From contig NZ_SOZD01000003.1 in the NCBI RefSeq assembly GCF_004519335.1, positions 1 through 64,000 of the forward strand: a DNA stretch of 64,000 bases. Reading direction: 5' to 3'. The DNA is from Jiella endophytica. GTDB lineage: Bacteria; Pseudomonadota; Alphaproteobacteria; Rhizobiales; Rhizobiaceae. How positions within the stretch are numbered: position 1 is the first letter of the stretch; every line of letters starts with the position of its first letter. Shown piece by piece: positions 20,058-28,480 of the stretch. The notes under the pieces are model-generated. The model was not told the DNA's origin. It searched no databases and saw only the letters and a program-made list of their open reading frames with translations. A program made the position numbers and the translations under genes.

Positions 20058-21464
20058 ATGTTCGAAGGCTTCGACCCTGTCAATCTTGCCCGTTTCCAGT
20101 TCGCTTTCACCGTCTCCTTCCACATCATCTTTCCCGCCTTCTCGATCGGCCTCGCCTCCTATCTGGCGGTGCTCGAGGGCCTTTGGCTGGCGACCGGCAA
20201 ATCCGTGTTCATGGACACGTTCCGCTACTGGGTGAAGATCTTCGCCATCTCCTTCGGCATGGGCGTCGTCTCGGGCATCGTGCTGAGCTACCAGTTCGGC
20301 ACCAACTGGTCGGTGTTTTCCGACAAGACGGGCCCGATCCTCGGGCCGATGATGGGCTACGAGGTGCTCTCGGCCTTCTTCCTCGAGGCCGGCTTCCTCG
20401 GCATCATGCTGTTCGGACAGAAGCGCGTCGGCAACGGACTGCACTTCTTCGCGACTTTCGTCGTCATGCTTGGCACGCTGTTCTCGGCCTTCTGGATCCT
20501 CTCGGTGAACAGTTGGATGCAGACGCCGCAGGGTTATGGCATCGATCCCTCCGGCCAGTTCATCCCCGAGGACTGGTGGGCGATCGTCTTCAACCCCTCC
20601 TTCCCCTACCGCCTCGTCCACATGGTGCTTGCCGCCTATCTCACGACGGCCTTCGTGGTCGGCGGCGTCGGCGCCTTCCATCTCCTGCGCAACCGTCACA
20701 ATGCCAGCGCCCGGCTGATGTTCTCGATGGCGCTGTGGATGGCGACGATCGTCGCGCCGATCCAGATCTTCGCCGGCGACGCCCATGGCATCAACACGCT
20801 GGAGCACCAGCCGGCCAAGGTCGCCGCGGTGGAGGGGCATTTCGACACCAACACCGACCATCCGATGCCGCTCACCCTTTTCGGCATTCCCAACATGGAA
20901 GCCGCGACGACCGACTACGCCCTCGACGTGCCCTATCTGGGCTCGCTGATCCTCACCCACAGCCTCGACGGCGTGGTGAAGGGTCTGAAGGACTTCCCGC
21001 GGGAAGACTGGCCGGATTCCACCGTCGTCTTCTGGACCTTCAGGGCGATGGTGGCGATCGGCTTTGCCATGCTCGGTCTCGGCCTGTGGTCGCTGTGGAA
21101 ACGCTTCCGCGGCACGCTGTACGATTCGCGCTGGCTGCAGCGGACGACGATCCTCATGTCGCCGGCGGGTTTCGTCGCCGTCATCTGCGGCTGGGTGACC
21201 ACCGAGATGGGCCGCCAGCCCTATACGGTCTACGGGCTGCTGCGCACCGCCGAGAGCCATTCGCCGATCGAGGCACCGGCCGTCGGGACGTCGCTGATCG
21301 CCTTCATCGTCGTCTATTTCCTGCTTTTCGGCGCCGGGACCTTCTACATCCTGCGGCTGATGAGCAAGGCGCCGAGCCCCTTCGAGGAGGACACGCCGCA
21401 CGAGCCGACCCGCACCGCCGGCATCACGCCGGCGCCGGCCCTCGGCGGCCATCCGGCGGAATAG
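20058..21464 (+). CDS. cydA: Cytochrome bd-type quinol oxidase subunit I (CIO type)
   Basis: Haem-binding subunit of a cytochrome bd-family ubiquinol oxidase that reduces O2 in the cytoplasmic membrane. The 468-residue protein is short, lacking the long C-terminal Q-loop insert of E. coli CydA; this is the 'short Q-loop' cyanide-insensitive (CioA) class. The haem ligand histidine is in TVSFHIIFPAF (H22), with other conserved sites in FPYRLVHMVLAAYL and EMGRQPYTVYG. Many hydrophobic segments are visible. The ATG at 20058 has a GGGAG ribosome-binding site. It forms an operon with cydB after 9 bp. Confidence 0.95.
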   Translation: MFEGFDPVNLARFQFAFTVSFHIIFPAFSIGLASYLAVLEGLWLATGKSVFMDTFRYWVKIFAISFGMGVVSGIVLSYQFGTNWSVFSDKTGPILGPMMGYEVLSAFFLEAGFLGIMLFGQKRVGNGLHFFATFVVMLGTLFSAFWILSVNSWMQTPQGYGIDPSGQFIPEDWWAIVFNPSFPYRLVHMVLAAYLTTAFVVGGVGAFHLLRNRHNASARLMFSMALWMATIVAPIQIFAGDAHGINTLEHQPAKVAAVEGHFDTNTDHPMPLTLFGIPNMEAATTDYALDVPYLGSLILTHSLDGVVKGLKDFPREDWPDSTVVFWTFRAMVAIGFAMLGLGLWSLWKRFRGTLYDSRWLQRTTILMSPAGFVAVICGWVTTEMGRQPYTVYGLLRTAESHSPIEAPAVGTSLIAFIVVYFLLFGAGTFYILRLMSKAPSPFEEDTPHEPTRTAGITPAPALGGHPAE

Positions 21465-21473
21465 GAGAGAGAC

Positions 21474-22475
21474 ATGGACCTGACCATCGTCTGGGCATTC
21501 CTGATCGCCTTCGCCGTCTTCGCCTATGTCGTTCTCGACGGTTTCGACCTCGGCACCGGCATCCTCTTCCCCTTTCTCGGCCGGCATGAGAGCCGCGACA
21601 CCGCGATGAACTCGGTCGCGCCGATCTGGGACGGCAACGAGACCTGGCTGGTGCTCGGCGGCGGCGGGCTCTTCGCGGTCTTCCCGCTGGCCTATGCGAT
21701 CATCATGCCGGCGCTCTACGCGCCGATCATCGCCATGCTTCTGGCGCTGATCTTCCGGGGCGTCGCCTTCGAATACCGCTTCAAGACGGTGCGCGGCCGC
21801 TGGCTGTGGGACGTGTCGTTCTTCATCGGCTCGCTCACCGCCGCCTTCTGCCAGGGAATTTCTCTCGGCGCCCTCGTCCAGGGCATCGACGTCGAGGGCC
21901 GCGCCTATGCCGGCGGCTGGTTCGACTGGCTGACGCCGTTCTCGCTGATGACCGGCGTCGCCGTCGTCGTCGGCTATGCGCTTCTCGGCTCGACCTGGCT
22001 GGTGATGAAGACCGAGGGCGAGGTTCACGACGTCGCGCGGCGTTACGCCTATTTCCTTGCCGCGGGCACGCTCGCCGCGATCGGCATCGTCAGCGCCTGG
22101 ATGCCCTTCCAGCAGCCGGAATTCTATTCGCGCTGGTTCGCCAGCCTGCCGCAGTTCCTGACGGTCGCCTGGGTGCCGGTGCTTCTCGCCCTCTTCGCCG
22201 TCAGCCTGTTCCAGTCGCTGATCGCAGGCAGGCACCAGAGGCCGTTCTTTTCGGCGCTCGGCCTGTTCCTTCTCTGCTTCGTCGGGCTGGGCATCAATTT
22301 CTATCCGAACATCATCCCGCCGGACGTGACGATCTTCGACGCCGCAGCGCCCGAATCGAGCCAGACGTTCCTGCTCGTCGGCGCGGCCGTGCTGATCCCG
22401 CTGATCCTGATCTATACCGGCTTTGCCTACTGGATCTTCCGCGGCAAGGTGCGCGAAGGCGAGGGCTACCATTGA
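21474..22475 (+). CDS. cydB: Cytochrome bd-type quinol oxidase subunit II
   Basis: Second core subunit of the bd-type oxidase, a structural relative of CydA. The 333-residue protein starts MDLTIVWAFLIAFAVFAYVV and has the conserved DGFDLGTGILFPFLG and APIWDGNETWLVLGGGGLF segments and about eight hydrophobic helices. It starts 9 bp after cydA with a GGAGAGAG ribosome-binding site, and its stop codon overlaps the TTG start of the small downstream subunit. Confidence 0.95.
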   Translation: MDLTIVWAFLIAFAVFAYVVLDGFDLGTGILFPFLGRHESRDTAMNSVAPIWDGNETWLVLGGGGLFAVFPLAYAIIMPALYAPIIAMLLALIFRGVAFEYRFKTVRGRWLWDVSFFIGSLTAAFCQGISLGALVQGIDVEGRAYAGGWFDWLTPFSLMTGVAVVVGYALLGSTWLVMKTEGEVHDVARRYAYFLAAGTLAAIGIVSAWMPFQQPEFYSRWFASLPQFLTVAWVPVLLALFAVSLFQSLIAGRHQRPFFSALGLFLLCFVGLGINFYPNIIPPDVTIFDAAAPESSQTFLLVGAAVLIPLILIYTGFAYWIFRGKVREGEGYH

Positions 22476-22612
22476 CCCCGGAGGACGTCAGACGCGAGAC
22501 CGACAAAAGCCCGCGCTGGCATCGCTGGCTCTGGTTCGTGCTGTTCTGGCTCGCCGGCGTCGGCATGGTCGGCGCCGTGGCGCTGACGCTGCGGCTTGTG
22601 CTGGTTGGGTGA
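22472..22612 (+). CDS. DUF2474-type small subunit of bd oxidase
   Basis: A 46-residue single-TM protein. It begins at TTG 22472, overlapping the cydB stop (TTGA), with GCGAGGG upstream acting as a ribosome-binding site. The sequence has a charged N-terminus, SPRWHRWLWFVLFWLAGVG, and then one membrane helix. This matches DUF2474, a small protein commonly encoded directly after cydAB of the cyanide-insensitive type and thought to be an accessory subunit like CydX. Its short size and TTG start mean automated annotation would easily miss it. Confidence 0.78.
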   Translation: MTPEDVRRETDKSPRWHRWLWFVLFWLAGVGMVGAVALTLRLVLVG

Positions 22613-22654
22613 CCCCGACGCTTTGCAGGGACTCCCGAAGGGTTTGGGGTCTGT

Positions 22655-22678
22655 AACAGAATTGAGAATTCTGTTTCA
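22655..22678. promoter_or_regulatory. Palindrome AACAGAAT-N5-ATTCTGTT, copy 1
   Basis: Perfect 8-bp arms around a 5-bp spacer at 22655-22675, with the right arm extended to ATTCTGTTTCA (22668-22678). It lies just past the 3' end of the low-GC two-TM gene. The extended right arm is identical to that of copy 2 at 23274-23284. Confidence 0.6.
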
Positions 22679-22695
22679 GATGGATGCAGTGGTAG

Positions 22696-23175
22696 CTAAC
22701 GGTCGAGTGGGCCCCTTTGAATTCGAAGGATGGATTCAATCTTCTGCATCGCTTGACGGAACACCAGAACAAGCGTTGTGGCTCCTAGGAAAATGCTGAC
22801 AATTCCGACGTTTCCGGATTTAATTGTGGAACCGAAAAATTCGACTGAGGAGTCGCCGGTAGCGCCCAAATAAACTAGCCCAATACCTGCCGCTATGAAG
22901 CATACGGAGGCAATCAGAGCTCCCAGAACAATCAGGTAAAGTAATCCTTTGGCACTATGTAGGTGCTCTCCCACCGAAATGTACTCCTGTGATTTCGAAG
23001 AGAATTCTTTTGCGACAAGCCTAACTTCGTCATGATTTGAGCCACGAACATCTAGGCGGCCCCTTTCTAAAGTTAGGTAGCAAAACGAACATTTTCCCGG
23101 AGCCATCAGATCGAGAATGGGGGTCCCTCCGCGCTCGGAACAGCTTTCGCGGACAGGCGCTTCCTTATCGGGCAT
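22696..23175 (-). CDS. Low-GC hypothetical protein with two TM helices
   Basis: Not recognised with confidence. The 159-residue protein has a soluble N-terminus with a CSFC pair (near residues 29-32), a charged stretch ending SQEYISVGEHLHSA, a first TM helix (LLYLIVLGALIASVCFIAAG), a polar loop of about 25 residues, and a second TM helix (VGIVSIFLGATTLVLVFRQ) followed by a basic tail. The layout (soluble head, paired helices, short amphipathic tail) recalls two-TM effector-like membrane modules in bacterial conflict systems, such as TRADD-N-associated or SLATT types; that is a weak inference. Base composition and codon use are clearly more AT-rich than both neighbours, and the gene is bracketed by related palindromes, suggesting acquisition. 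Confidence 0.6.
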   Translation of the reverse strand: MPDKEAPVRESCSERGGTPILDLMAPGKCSFCYLTLERGRLDVRGSNHDEVRLVAKEFSSKSQEYISVGEHLHSAKGLLYLIVLGALIASVCFIAAGIGLVYLGATGDSSVEFFGSTIKSGNVGIVSIFLGATTLVLVFRQAMQKIESILRIQRGPLDR

Positions 23176-23256
23176 TCTAACTTGCCTCGCTACGAATGCG
23201 TATGGATCTTACATCGATTGTAGCAATTCTACCATGTCGTGGACGCGCTCCCTTTC

Positions 23257-23284
23257 TGAAACAGAATCATTGTATTCTGTTTCA
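23257..23284. promoter_or_regulatory. Perfect palindrome TGAAACAGAAT-N6-ATTCTGTTTCA, copy 2
   Basis: A perfect 28-bp palindrome with 11-bp arms around CATTGT. It lies about 80 bp upstream of the start of the low-GC two-TM gene, so it could be its operator, or one end of an inserted segment. Copy 1 lies at the other end of that gene. Confidence 0.65.
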
Positions 23285-23336
23285 AGTTCCGCGCGAGCCT
23301 CCCGCGGCGGGGCATGCATCCCCCTGCCGCAGCCCC

Positions 23337-23990
23337 TCACGCCTTCGCCGGCCGGCTAAACCCCGTGCGCTCGGCTTCGCAAACTTCCCGCACCGAGCAG
23401 CCCTCGATGTGGTCGTTGACGAAGCCCATGGACTGCATGAAGGCGTAGACCGTCGTCGGCCCGACGAAGCTGAAGCCGGCCTTCTTCAAAGCCTTGGAAA
23501 GGCGCGTCGAGGCAGCGCTCGCCGGCGTCGCCCGGACGAATTCCGCCGTCACCGCACTGGGCCGCTCGCCGGCGCCGGGCTCGAAGGACCAGAGGAAGGC
23601 GGCGAGCGAGCCGTGGGTCTCGCGGAGCGCCGCCGCGCGCCGAGCGTTGTTGATCGCCGAGACGATCTTGCCGCGATGGCGCACGATACCGGGATCGGCA
23701 AGCAGCCTCTCGATGTCCGTCTCGCCCATCTGCGCCACACGGTCGATCGAGAAACCGTCAAAGGCCTGCCGGAACGCCTCGCGCTTCCTGAGGATCGTCA
23801 GCCAGGACAGCCCGGCCTGAAAGCCTTCGAGGCAGAGCTTTTCGAACAGCCGATCGTCGTCGGCCGAAGGACGGCCCCACTCATCGTCGTGATAGCGGCG
23901 ATAGAGCGGTTCGGCTCCGTGCCAGGCACAGCCGAGCGAGCCGTCGTCGCGGCGCAGGAGACCGTTGGAAATGGCGTGATCGTGATCCAT
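23337..23990 (-). CDS. tag: DNA-3-methyladenine glycosylase I
   Basis: Excises 3-methyladenine from alkylated DNA in base-excision repair. The 217-residue protein has the family segments CAWHGAEPLYRRYHDDEWG, FEKLCLEGFQAGLSWLTIL and, near the C-terminus, MGFVNDHIEGC. The structural zinc ligands known from E. coli Tag correspond to C21, H34 and the H and C of NDHIEGC. The N-terminus is about 17 residues longer than in E. coli. It stands alone; the 3' end faces the low-GC islet. Confidence 0.95.
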   Translation of the reverse strand: MDHDHAISNGLLRRDDGSLGCAWHGAEPLYRRYHDDEWGRPSADDDRLFEKLCLEGFQAGLSWLTILRKREAFRQAFDGFSIDRVAQMGETDIERLLADPGIVRHRGKIVSAINNARRAAALRETHGSLAAFLWSFEPGAGERPSAVTAEFVRATPASAASTRLSKALKKAGFSFVGPTTVYAFMQSMGFVNDHIEGCSVREVCEAERTGFSRPAKA

Positions 23991-24048
23991 CGCCGCCGGT
24001 CATGGCAGCCTGCGTGGCGCGAGGCAAGAGGTCGGCTATGCGCCTTGC

Positions 24049-24243
24049 TCAGGCGTCCTTGAGGCGACGCGACGAGCAGCGATAGCGCTTCAGCGACCAG
24101 TTCGGACGGCCGTTCATGTAGTTGGCGGCGACTGCCTGGCCGAACATGGCGCATTGCATGATCGATCCGTCGAAGGCGACGTCCTCGGCATGGCAGTTGG
24201 CAGGCTCGGAATTCAGGCACATCAGCAAGGTCAGGGCGATCAT
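24049..24243 (-). CDS. Small conserved-type hypothetical protein
   Basis: A 64-residue protein starting MIALTLLMCLNSEPANCHAED, with four further features: CAMFGQAVAANYM, a Trp-Leu-Lys segment, a cysteine in YRCSS and a basic tail. It resembles small proteins common in Hyphomicrobiales that have a hydrophobic N-terminus followed by conserved cysteines, but no function is known to me. The region downstream of the start (towards tag) has a 58-bp spacer. Confidence 0.55.
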   Translation of the reverse strand: MIALTLLMCLNSEPANCHAEDVAFDGSIMQCAMFGQAVAANYMNGRPNWSLKRYRCSSRRLKDA

Positions 24244-24706
24244 TCGTCGATTCCCGTTCTGAAAGCCGCCCTCCCCGCGGCGGGTTTGGTTCCGGTCCGG
24301 CAGGGCCGGACATTCACGCCATTGTCACCGACGCCGAGCGTCCTGGCGCTGCGCGGCGGTTCGACCGGTCCGTCTGGAAGGCTTACCGATGCCGTTCCAG
24401 TGGAAGGGTCAGAGCACTTGCACACCGATCGGATCGGTCATGCTGCACTGCACAATGCAGCATAAATGGGCGATCCCATCAATGCCCAACTTTTGCACGG
24501 CGCGCTTGTCCAGAGCTTTGGTCGCATTTCGGCAACGCTCGCCCCGGCGGGGCCGCAGATACCCTCCGTTAACCCTACGGAAGAGTTTCCAAACAGCCTT
24601 TCCTGCAAGGGCTTTGCGGTTAACCATTCGGTCGGGCTTTCGCGCGAGCCTCCTCGTCGAACGGCCGCGCTTTCATGCGGCCGATGGTCACATGAGGAGA
24701 CTGAAG
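24244..24706. other. Intergenic region upstream of L,D-transpeptidase
   Basis: A 463-bp spacer between the divergent small gene and the first L,D-transpeptidase. It contains the palindrome at 24440-24463 and GTTAAC motifs near 24570 and 24620, but no recognised gene. Confidence 0.4.
24440..24463. promoter_or_regulatory. Palindrome ATGCTGCA-N8-TGCAGCAT
   Basis: Perfect 8-bp arms around CTGCACAA. The CTGC...GCAG half-sites resemble those described for PhaR-type regulators of polyhydroxybutyrate granule genes in alphaproteobacteria, but no phasin or pha gene is adjacent. It lies 244 bp before the first L,D-transpeptidase. Confidence 0.45.
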
Positions 24707-25423
24707 ATGCTTCGACGGGCTGTTCTCGCCGCGCTCGCCCTGACGACGGGCCTTGCCGCTTCGACGGAGATGGCCGCGGCCCAGGATGCGCGCGCCTATC
24801 GCTCCGGCGTCCGCATCGCCTCCGGCATCGGCGGCCCGTGGATGGTGGAGTTCGCCTCGCCGAGCGGCGTCGTGCTCGCCGCCCGCACCCCCGACACCAA
24901 CGGCCGGATGGCGGGCGCGGGCATCCCCGCCGATGCCGGGCGTGCGGTCCAGCCGGGCCGGACGCTCGATCCGAAGTTCCTGCCGCAGGATGTCGCCTAT
25001 GACGGCAAGGAGCGTCCCGGGACGATCGTCATCGATTCGCGCAGCCACTTCCTCTACCTCGTCGGCGAGAACGGCACCGCCCGGCGCTACGGCGTCGGAA
25101 CCGGTAAGGAGGGCTTCGGCTGGTCGGGGACCCATCACATTTCCCGCAAGGCCGAATGGCCGGGCTGGACGCCGCCCTCCCAGATGATCGCCCGCGAGAA
25201 GAAGAAGGGCCGCATCCTGCCCGCCCACATGGCCGGCGGACCGGCCAATCCGCTCGGCGCCCGGGCCATGTATCTCGGCTCGACGCTCTACCGCATCCAC
25301 GGCACCAACCAGCCCTGGACCATTGGCCGGAACGTCTCCTCCGGCTGCATCCGGATGCGCAACGACGACGTGATGGACCTCTACGACCGCGTCCCGGTCG
25401 GCACCACGGTGAAGGTTCTCTGA
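24707..25423 (+). CDS. L,D-transpeptidase, ErfK/YbiS/YcfS family (1)
   Basis: Periplasmic enzyme of the YkuD fold, which forms 3-3 peptidoglycan cross-links or attaches proteins to peptidoglycan. The 238-residue protein has a signal peptide (MLRRAVLAALALTTGLAAS, cleavage near AAA-Q), then a YkuD domain from about residue 104 (GTIVIDSRSHFLYLV). The catalytic motif is HGTNQPWTIG with H198 and SSGCIRM with C214. The ATG at 24707 has GAGGAGA six bases upstream. It is the first of two tandem paralogues. Confidence 0.92.
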   Translation: MLRRAVLAALALTTGLAASTEMAAAQDARAYRSGVRIASGIGGPWMVEFASPSGVVLAARTPDTNGRMAGAGIPADAGRAVQPGRTLDPKFLPQDVAYDGKERPGTIVIDSRSHFLYLVGENGTARRYGVGTGKEGFGWSGTHHISRKAEWPGWTPPSQMIAREKKKGRILPAHMAGGPANPLGARAMYLGSTLYRIHGTNQPWTIGRNVSSGCIRMRNDDVMDLYDRVPVGTTVKVL

Positions 25424-25655
25424 CCGCTCACACAAACGTTATTGCATCGAATCGCGTGAACTGGGATCGATCGCCGGCCTGACGCGTTCGAATGATGGCG
25501 AAAACGTGGTCAGACCATGGCGTAGCGCCGCTGCAGGCCGGCATGGCCTGCGGGTCGATCGAGAAGGTGTGCCCCGTCCGGGCCATGACGACCCGGATCT
25601 CGACAACGAAACGTCTGCCGAAAACGAGCGGGCGACTGGCTGGAGAAAGACATTG

Positions 25656-26387
25656 ATGAAATCGTTGAAGACGCTCGTTCTGGGCGCGACGGCTGCTGGC
25701 ATGGTCATGGCGCTCGCCACCGAAGCCTCGGCCGAGATGGTCCGCCGTTACAACTATGCGACCTTCTCCTGGGAGACGCTCGACGCCAGCGCGCCGTCCG
25801 TTCGCCGGTCAGTCCAGACGCGTCGCCCGGCGCCGCAGTTCATGCGCCGGGAAGTGCGCATCGACACCGACGAGAAGGCGGGCACGATCATCGTCGATTC
25901 CAGCCGCCGCTTCCTCTACTACGTCGAGGGCAACGGCATGGCGACCCGCTACGGCGTCGGCGTCGGCCGCGAGGGCTTCGGCTGGTCCGGCACCATGAAG
26001 GTCGGCCGCAAGGCCGAGTGGCCGGGCTGGACGCCGCCGGCGACGATGGTGGCGCGCGAGCGCGCCAAGGGCAAGGAGCTCCCGGCCTATATGGAAGGCG
26101 GCCCCGGCAATCCGCTCGGCGCCCGGGCGATGTATCTCTTCAACCGCGGCGGCCACGATTCGATGTTCCGCATCCATGGCACCAACCAACCCTGGACGAT
26201 CGGCCAGATGATGTCGTCGGGCTGCATCCGGATGATGAACGAGGACGTCGAGCACCTTTACTCCCGCGTTCCGGTCGGCTCGAAGGTGGTCGTCATCGGC
26301 CCCGACGGCCGCGGCGCCAAGAACGTCTATGCCGAGCTCGGCGAGGCCCGTTCGCCGAACGTGCTCGAGGCGCTGTTCGGCGGCTGA
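25656..26387 (+). CDS. L,D-transpeptidase, ErfK/YbiS/YcfS family (2)
   Basis: Tandem paralogue of the preceding gene, 232 bp downstream on the same strand. The 243-residue protein has a signal peptide (MKSLKTLVLGATAAGMVMAL, cleavage near ASA-E) and a YkuD domain starting about residue 76 (GTIIVDSSRRFLYYV). Catalytic residues are H174 in HGTNQPWTIG and C190 in SSGCIRM. The segments GREGFGWSGT and RKAEWPGWTPP are nearly identical in both copies, pointing to duplication. A C-terminal extension of about 25 residues is absent from the first copy. Confidence 0.92.
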   Translation: MKSLKTLVLGATAAGMVMALATEASAEMVRRYNYATFSWETLDASAPSVRRSVQTRRPAPQFMRREVRIDTDEKAGTIIVDSSRRFLYYVEGNGMATRYGVGVGREGFGWSGTMKVGRKAEWPGWTPPATMVARERAKGKELPAYMEGGPGNPLGARAMYLFNRGGHDSMFRIHGTNQPWTIGQMMSSGCIRMMNEDVEHLYSRVPVGSKVVVIGPDGRGAKNVYAELGEARSPNVLEALFGG

Positions 26388-26633
26388 TCACTCTGACGGT
26401 GACGTGGCGCCCGCCTCCCCGACAAAAGGGGACGGCGGGCGCTGCCGTATCGTCGAAGCGGCGTCGTCCGCCGGTCTTGTTCGCGACGGGACCTTGCGCT
26501 ATAGGCACATGCGTCCGCGCGGACACCCTTGGAGGCAGCGCGGAGTGAAGCGGTCCCCGGCCGGGGCGCCGCTTTTCGTCGTTTCGGGCATGGGGCCCGG
26601 CTCGACCCCTCGATAACAAAAGGACGTAACGCC

Positions 26634-27293
26634 ATGCACCAGACCTTCACGGTCAAGGCCGAGGCGCGCGACAAGGTCGGCAAGGGGGCCGCCAGATATC
26701 TGCGCCGCAACAACATGATCCCCGCCGTCATCTATGGCGGCAAGGAAGAGCCGCTGCCGATTGCGCTGCCCTACAAGGAGACCTTCCTGGCGCTCCACGC
26801 CGGCGGCTTCATGACCTCGATCGCGACGATCGAGCTGGACGGCAAAGAGATCAAGGTCCTGCCGAAGGACTACCAGCTCGAGCCGATCCGCGACTTCCTG
26901 ATGCATGTCGATTTCCTGCGCGTGTCTGAATCGACGCGCGTGACGGTCGAGATCCCCGTGCATTTCGAGAACGAGGAGAAGTCTCCGGGCCTGAAGCGCG
27001 GCGGCACGCTGAACGTCGTGCGCCATGAGGTCGAGGTCCATGCTCCGGCTGGCTCGATCCCGGAATTTTTCGCCGTCGACCTCAGCGGCCTCGAGATCAA
27101 CGACTCGGTCCATGCTTCGGCTCTGACGCTGCCGAAGGGGGTCGATCTGACGATCACCGATCGCGACTTCACCATCGCCACCATCGCCACGCCGGCGGCG
27201 CTGCGTTCGGAGGGCGACGAAGAGGAAGAGACCGAGGTCACCGAGCAGAAGGCTCAGACCGTCGAGGGCGAGACCGAGGCCGGCGAGGAGTAA
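26634..27293 (+). CDS. rplY: Ribosomal protein bL25 (CTC/general stress form)
   Basis: 5S-rRNA-binding protein of the large ribosomal subunit. The 219-residue protein is the long form: an N-terminal L25 domain (about 1-95, starting [20 protein letters not shown]), then the TL5/CTC C-terminal beta domain (about 100-190), and an acidic tail rich in Glu after residue 195. AAAGGACG precedes the ATG at 26634. It is followed by an intrinsic terminator, then pth on the same strand, a common alphaproteobacterial pairing. Confidence 0.97.
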   Translation: MHQTFTVKAEARDKVGKGAARYLRRNNMIPAVIYGGKEEPLPIALPYKETFLALHAGGFMTSIATIELDGKEIKVLPKDYQLEPIRDFLMHVDFLRVSESTRVTVEIPVHFENEEKSPGLKRGGTLNVVRHEVEVHAPAGSIPEFFAVDLSGLEINDSVHASALTLPKGVDLTITDRDFTIATIATPAALRSEGDEEEETEVTEQKAQTVEGETEAGEE

Positions 27294-27317
27294 GCCTCCG
27301 GGTCCTGCACATCATGC

Positions 27318-27350
27318 AACGGCCGGGCATTGTCCGGCCGTTTTCGTTTG
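27318..27350 (+). terminator. Intrinsic terminator of rplY
   Basis: A 9-bp stem (AACGGCCGG with CCGGCCGTT around GCATTGT) is followed by TTTTCGTTT, 25 bp after the rplY stop codon. Confidence 0.85.
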
Positions 27351-27407
27351 GGGCGCATTCTGCGGGCGACAGCGACGTCAACAGTCTCGATGCCAGCGTC
27401 AAGGCTT

Positions 27408-27551
27408 CGTCATCCCGGGCTTGACCCGGGATCCATTCCAGATCGCCGACGCCGCCAAGCCGTTGGACGTCTGGCAGGTCGTATTTTCTGCACTGCAGGG
27501 GCGGTTTCAGGGTAGAGGAATGGATCCCGGCTCGGGGGCCGGGATGACGAA
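27408..27551. repeat. Paired palindromic repeat, family B
   Basis: Two arms of about 32 bp in inverted orientation (27408-27439, CGTCATCCCGGGCTTGACCC then GGGATCCATTCC; 27517-27551, its complement with small changes) enclose about 77 bp. Each arm is itself palindromic (CCCGGG-centred). A variant of the same family lies at 48808-48937. The rest of the 418-bp gap between rplY and pth holds only the terminator. Confidence 0.8.
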
Positions 27552-27711
27552 CCTTCACCGTATTCGCCTCTCCTCCGTCCTGATGCGTCGGTAGCCAATC
27601 CTGATACAAAGAGCGATGCCAGCCAGGCCCTTCGCGTGATTTCGGAGGGGAGCTGCACAGGGCGTCGTTATTGACCGAGACGAAATTCGACAAATCCCAG
27701 GGAGTGTCCCG

Positions 27712-28443
27712 ATGCTTCTGATCGCAGGTCTCGGCAATCCGGGGCAGAAATATGCCGGCAACCGCCACAATATCGGCTTCATGGCGGTCGACGAGATCGC
27801 CCGGCAGGCGAATTTCCCGGGCTTTTCGAAGAAGTTTTCCGCCGAGATCAGCGAAGGCGTCATCGGCGGCGTGAAGGTCCTGCTCTTAAAGCCGCAGACC
27901 TTCATGAACGACTCCGGCCGCTCGGTCGGCGAAGCCGTCCGTTTCTACAAGCTCGATTCGAAGGACGTCGTCGTCATCCATGACGAGCTGGATCTCGCGC
28001 CGGCCAGGATGCGGGTGAAGACCGGCGGCGGCCATGGCGGCCATAACGGGCTGAAGTCGATCGACGCCCATCTCGGCACGAAGGACTATCGGCGCGTGCG
28101 CCTCGGCATCGGCCATCCGGGCTCGAAGGAAGCCGTGACGCCGCATGTCCTCGGCGATTTCGCCAAGGTCGACCGGGAGTGGCTGGAACCCTTCCTCGAC
28201 GCCATCGCGCGCAACGTCGACAGTCTCGTCAAAGGCGAGGACGCGCTGTTCATGAACAGGGTGAGCCTTGCCACCGGCGGCCGCGAGGAGCCCGCCGGCG
28301 CCAAAGGCTCAGGCGCATCAAAGCCTTCCCCGAAAGGGCAGAGCCACATTCGGCAGGCCCGCTCGCCAAAACCCTCCGTCAAGCTGCCGGAAAAGGGCCC
28401 GATGGCTGACATGCTGAAGCGGATGTTCGGCGGCAAGGACTAG
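27712..28443 (+). CDS. pth: Peptidyl-tRNA hydrolase
   Basis: Releases tRNA from peptidyl-tRNAs dropped by stalled ribosomes. The core (about residues 1-190) has [20 protein letters not shown] with the catalytic histidine, [17 protein letters not shown] and [13 protein letters not shown]. It is about 50 residues longer than the E. coli enzyme because of a basic Pro/Ser/Lys-rich tail (residues about 195-243), common in alphaproteobacteria. The ATG at 27712 begins at the conserved [11 protein letters not shown]. Confidence 0.97.
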   Translation: MLLIAGLGNPGQKYAGNRHNIGFMAVDEIARQANFPGFSKKFSAEISEGVIGGVKVLLLKPQTFMNDSGRSVGEAVRFYKLDSKDVVVIHDELDLAPARMRVKTGGGHGGHNGLKSIDAHLGTKDYRRVRLGIGHPGSKEAVTPHVLGDFAKVDREWLEPFLDAIARNVDSLVKGEDALFMNRVSLATGGREEPAGAKGSGASKPSPKGQSHIRQARSPKPSVKLPEKGPMADMLKRMFGGKD

Positions 28444-28480
28444 ATCACGGGACCCGCTAGCGAACCGGCCCGGCAAGACC

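Noticed and set aside
20040-22472. Open frame of about 810 codons antisense to cydA-cydB
   Set aside because: Arg/Asp/Glu/His-rich composition without domains is typical of the antisense of GC-rich membrane genes; cydA and cydB on the other strand are certain.
22655-23284. LexA or FNR/CRP sites at the AACAGAAT palindromes
   Set aside because: Neither the alphaproteobacterial SOS box (GTTC-N7-GTTC) nor TTGAT-N4-ATCAA or TGTGA-N6-TCACA is matched.
24440-24463. Intrinsic terminator
   Set aside because: Short stem with no T-run and a position between divergent genes do not fit a terminator.
27408-27551. Insertion sequence with terminal inverted repeats
   Set aside because: At 144 bp it is too short for a transposase gene, and none is nearby; it fits a non-coding palindromic repeat pair.
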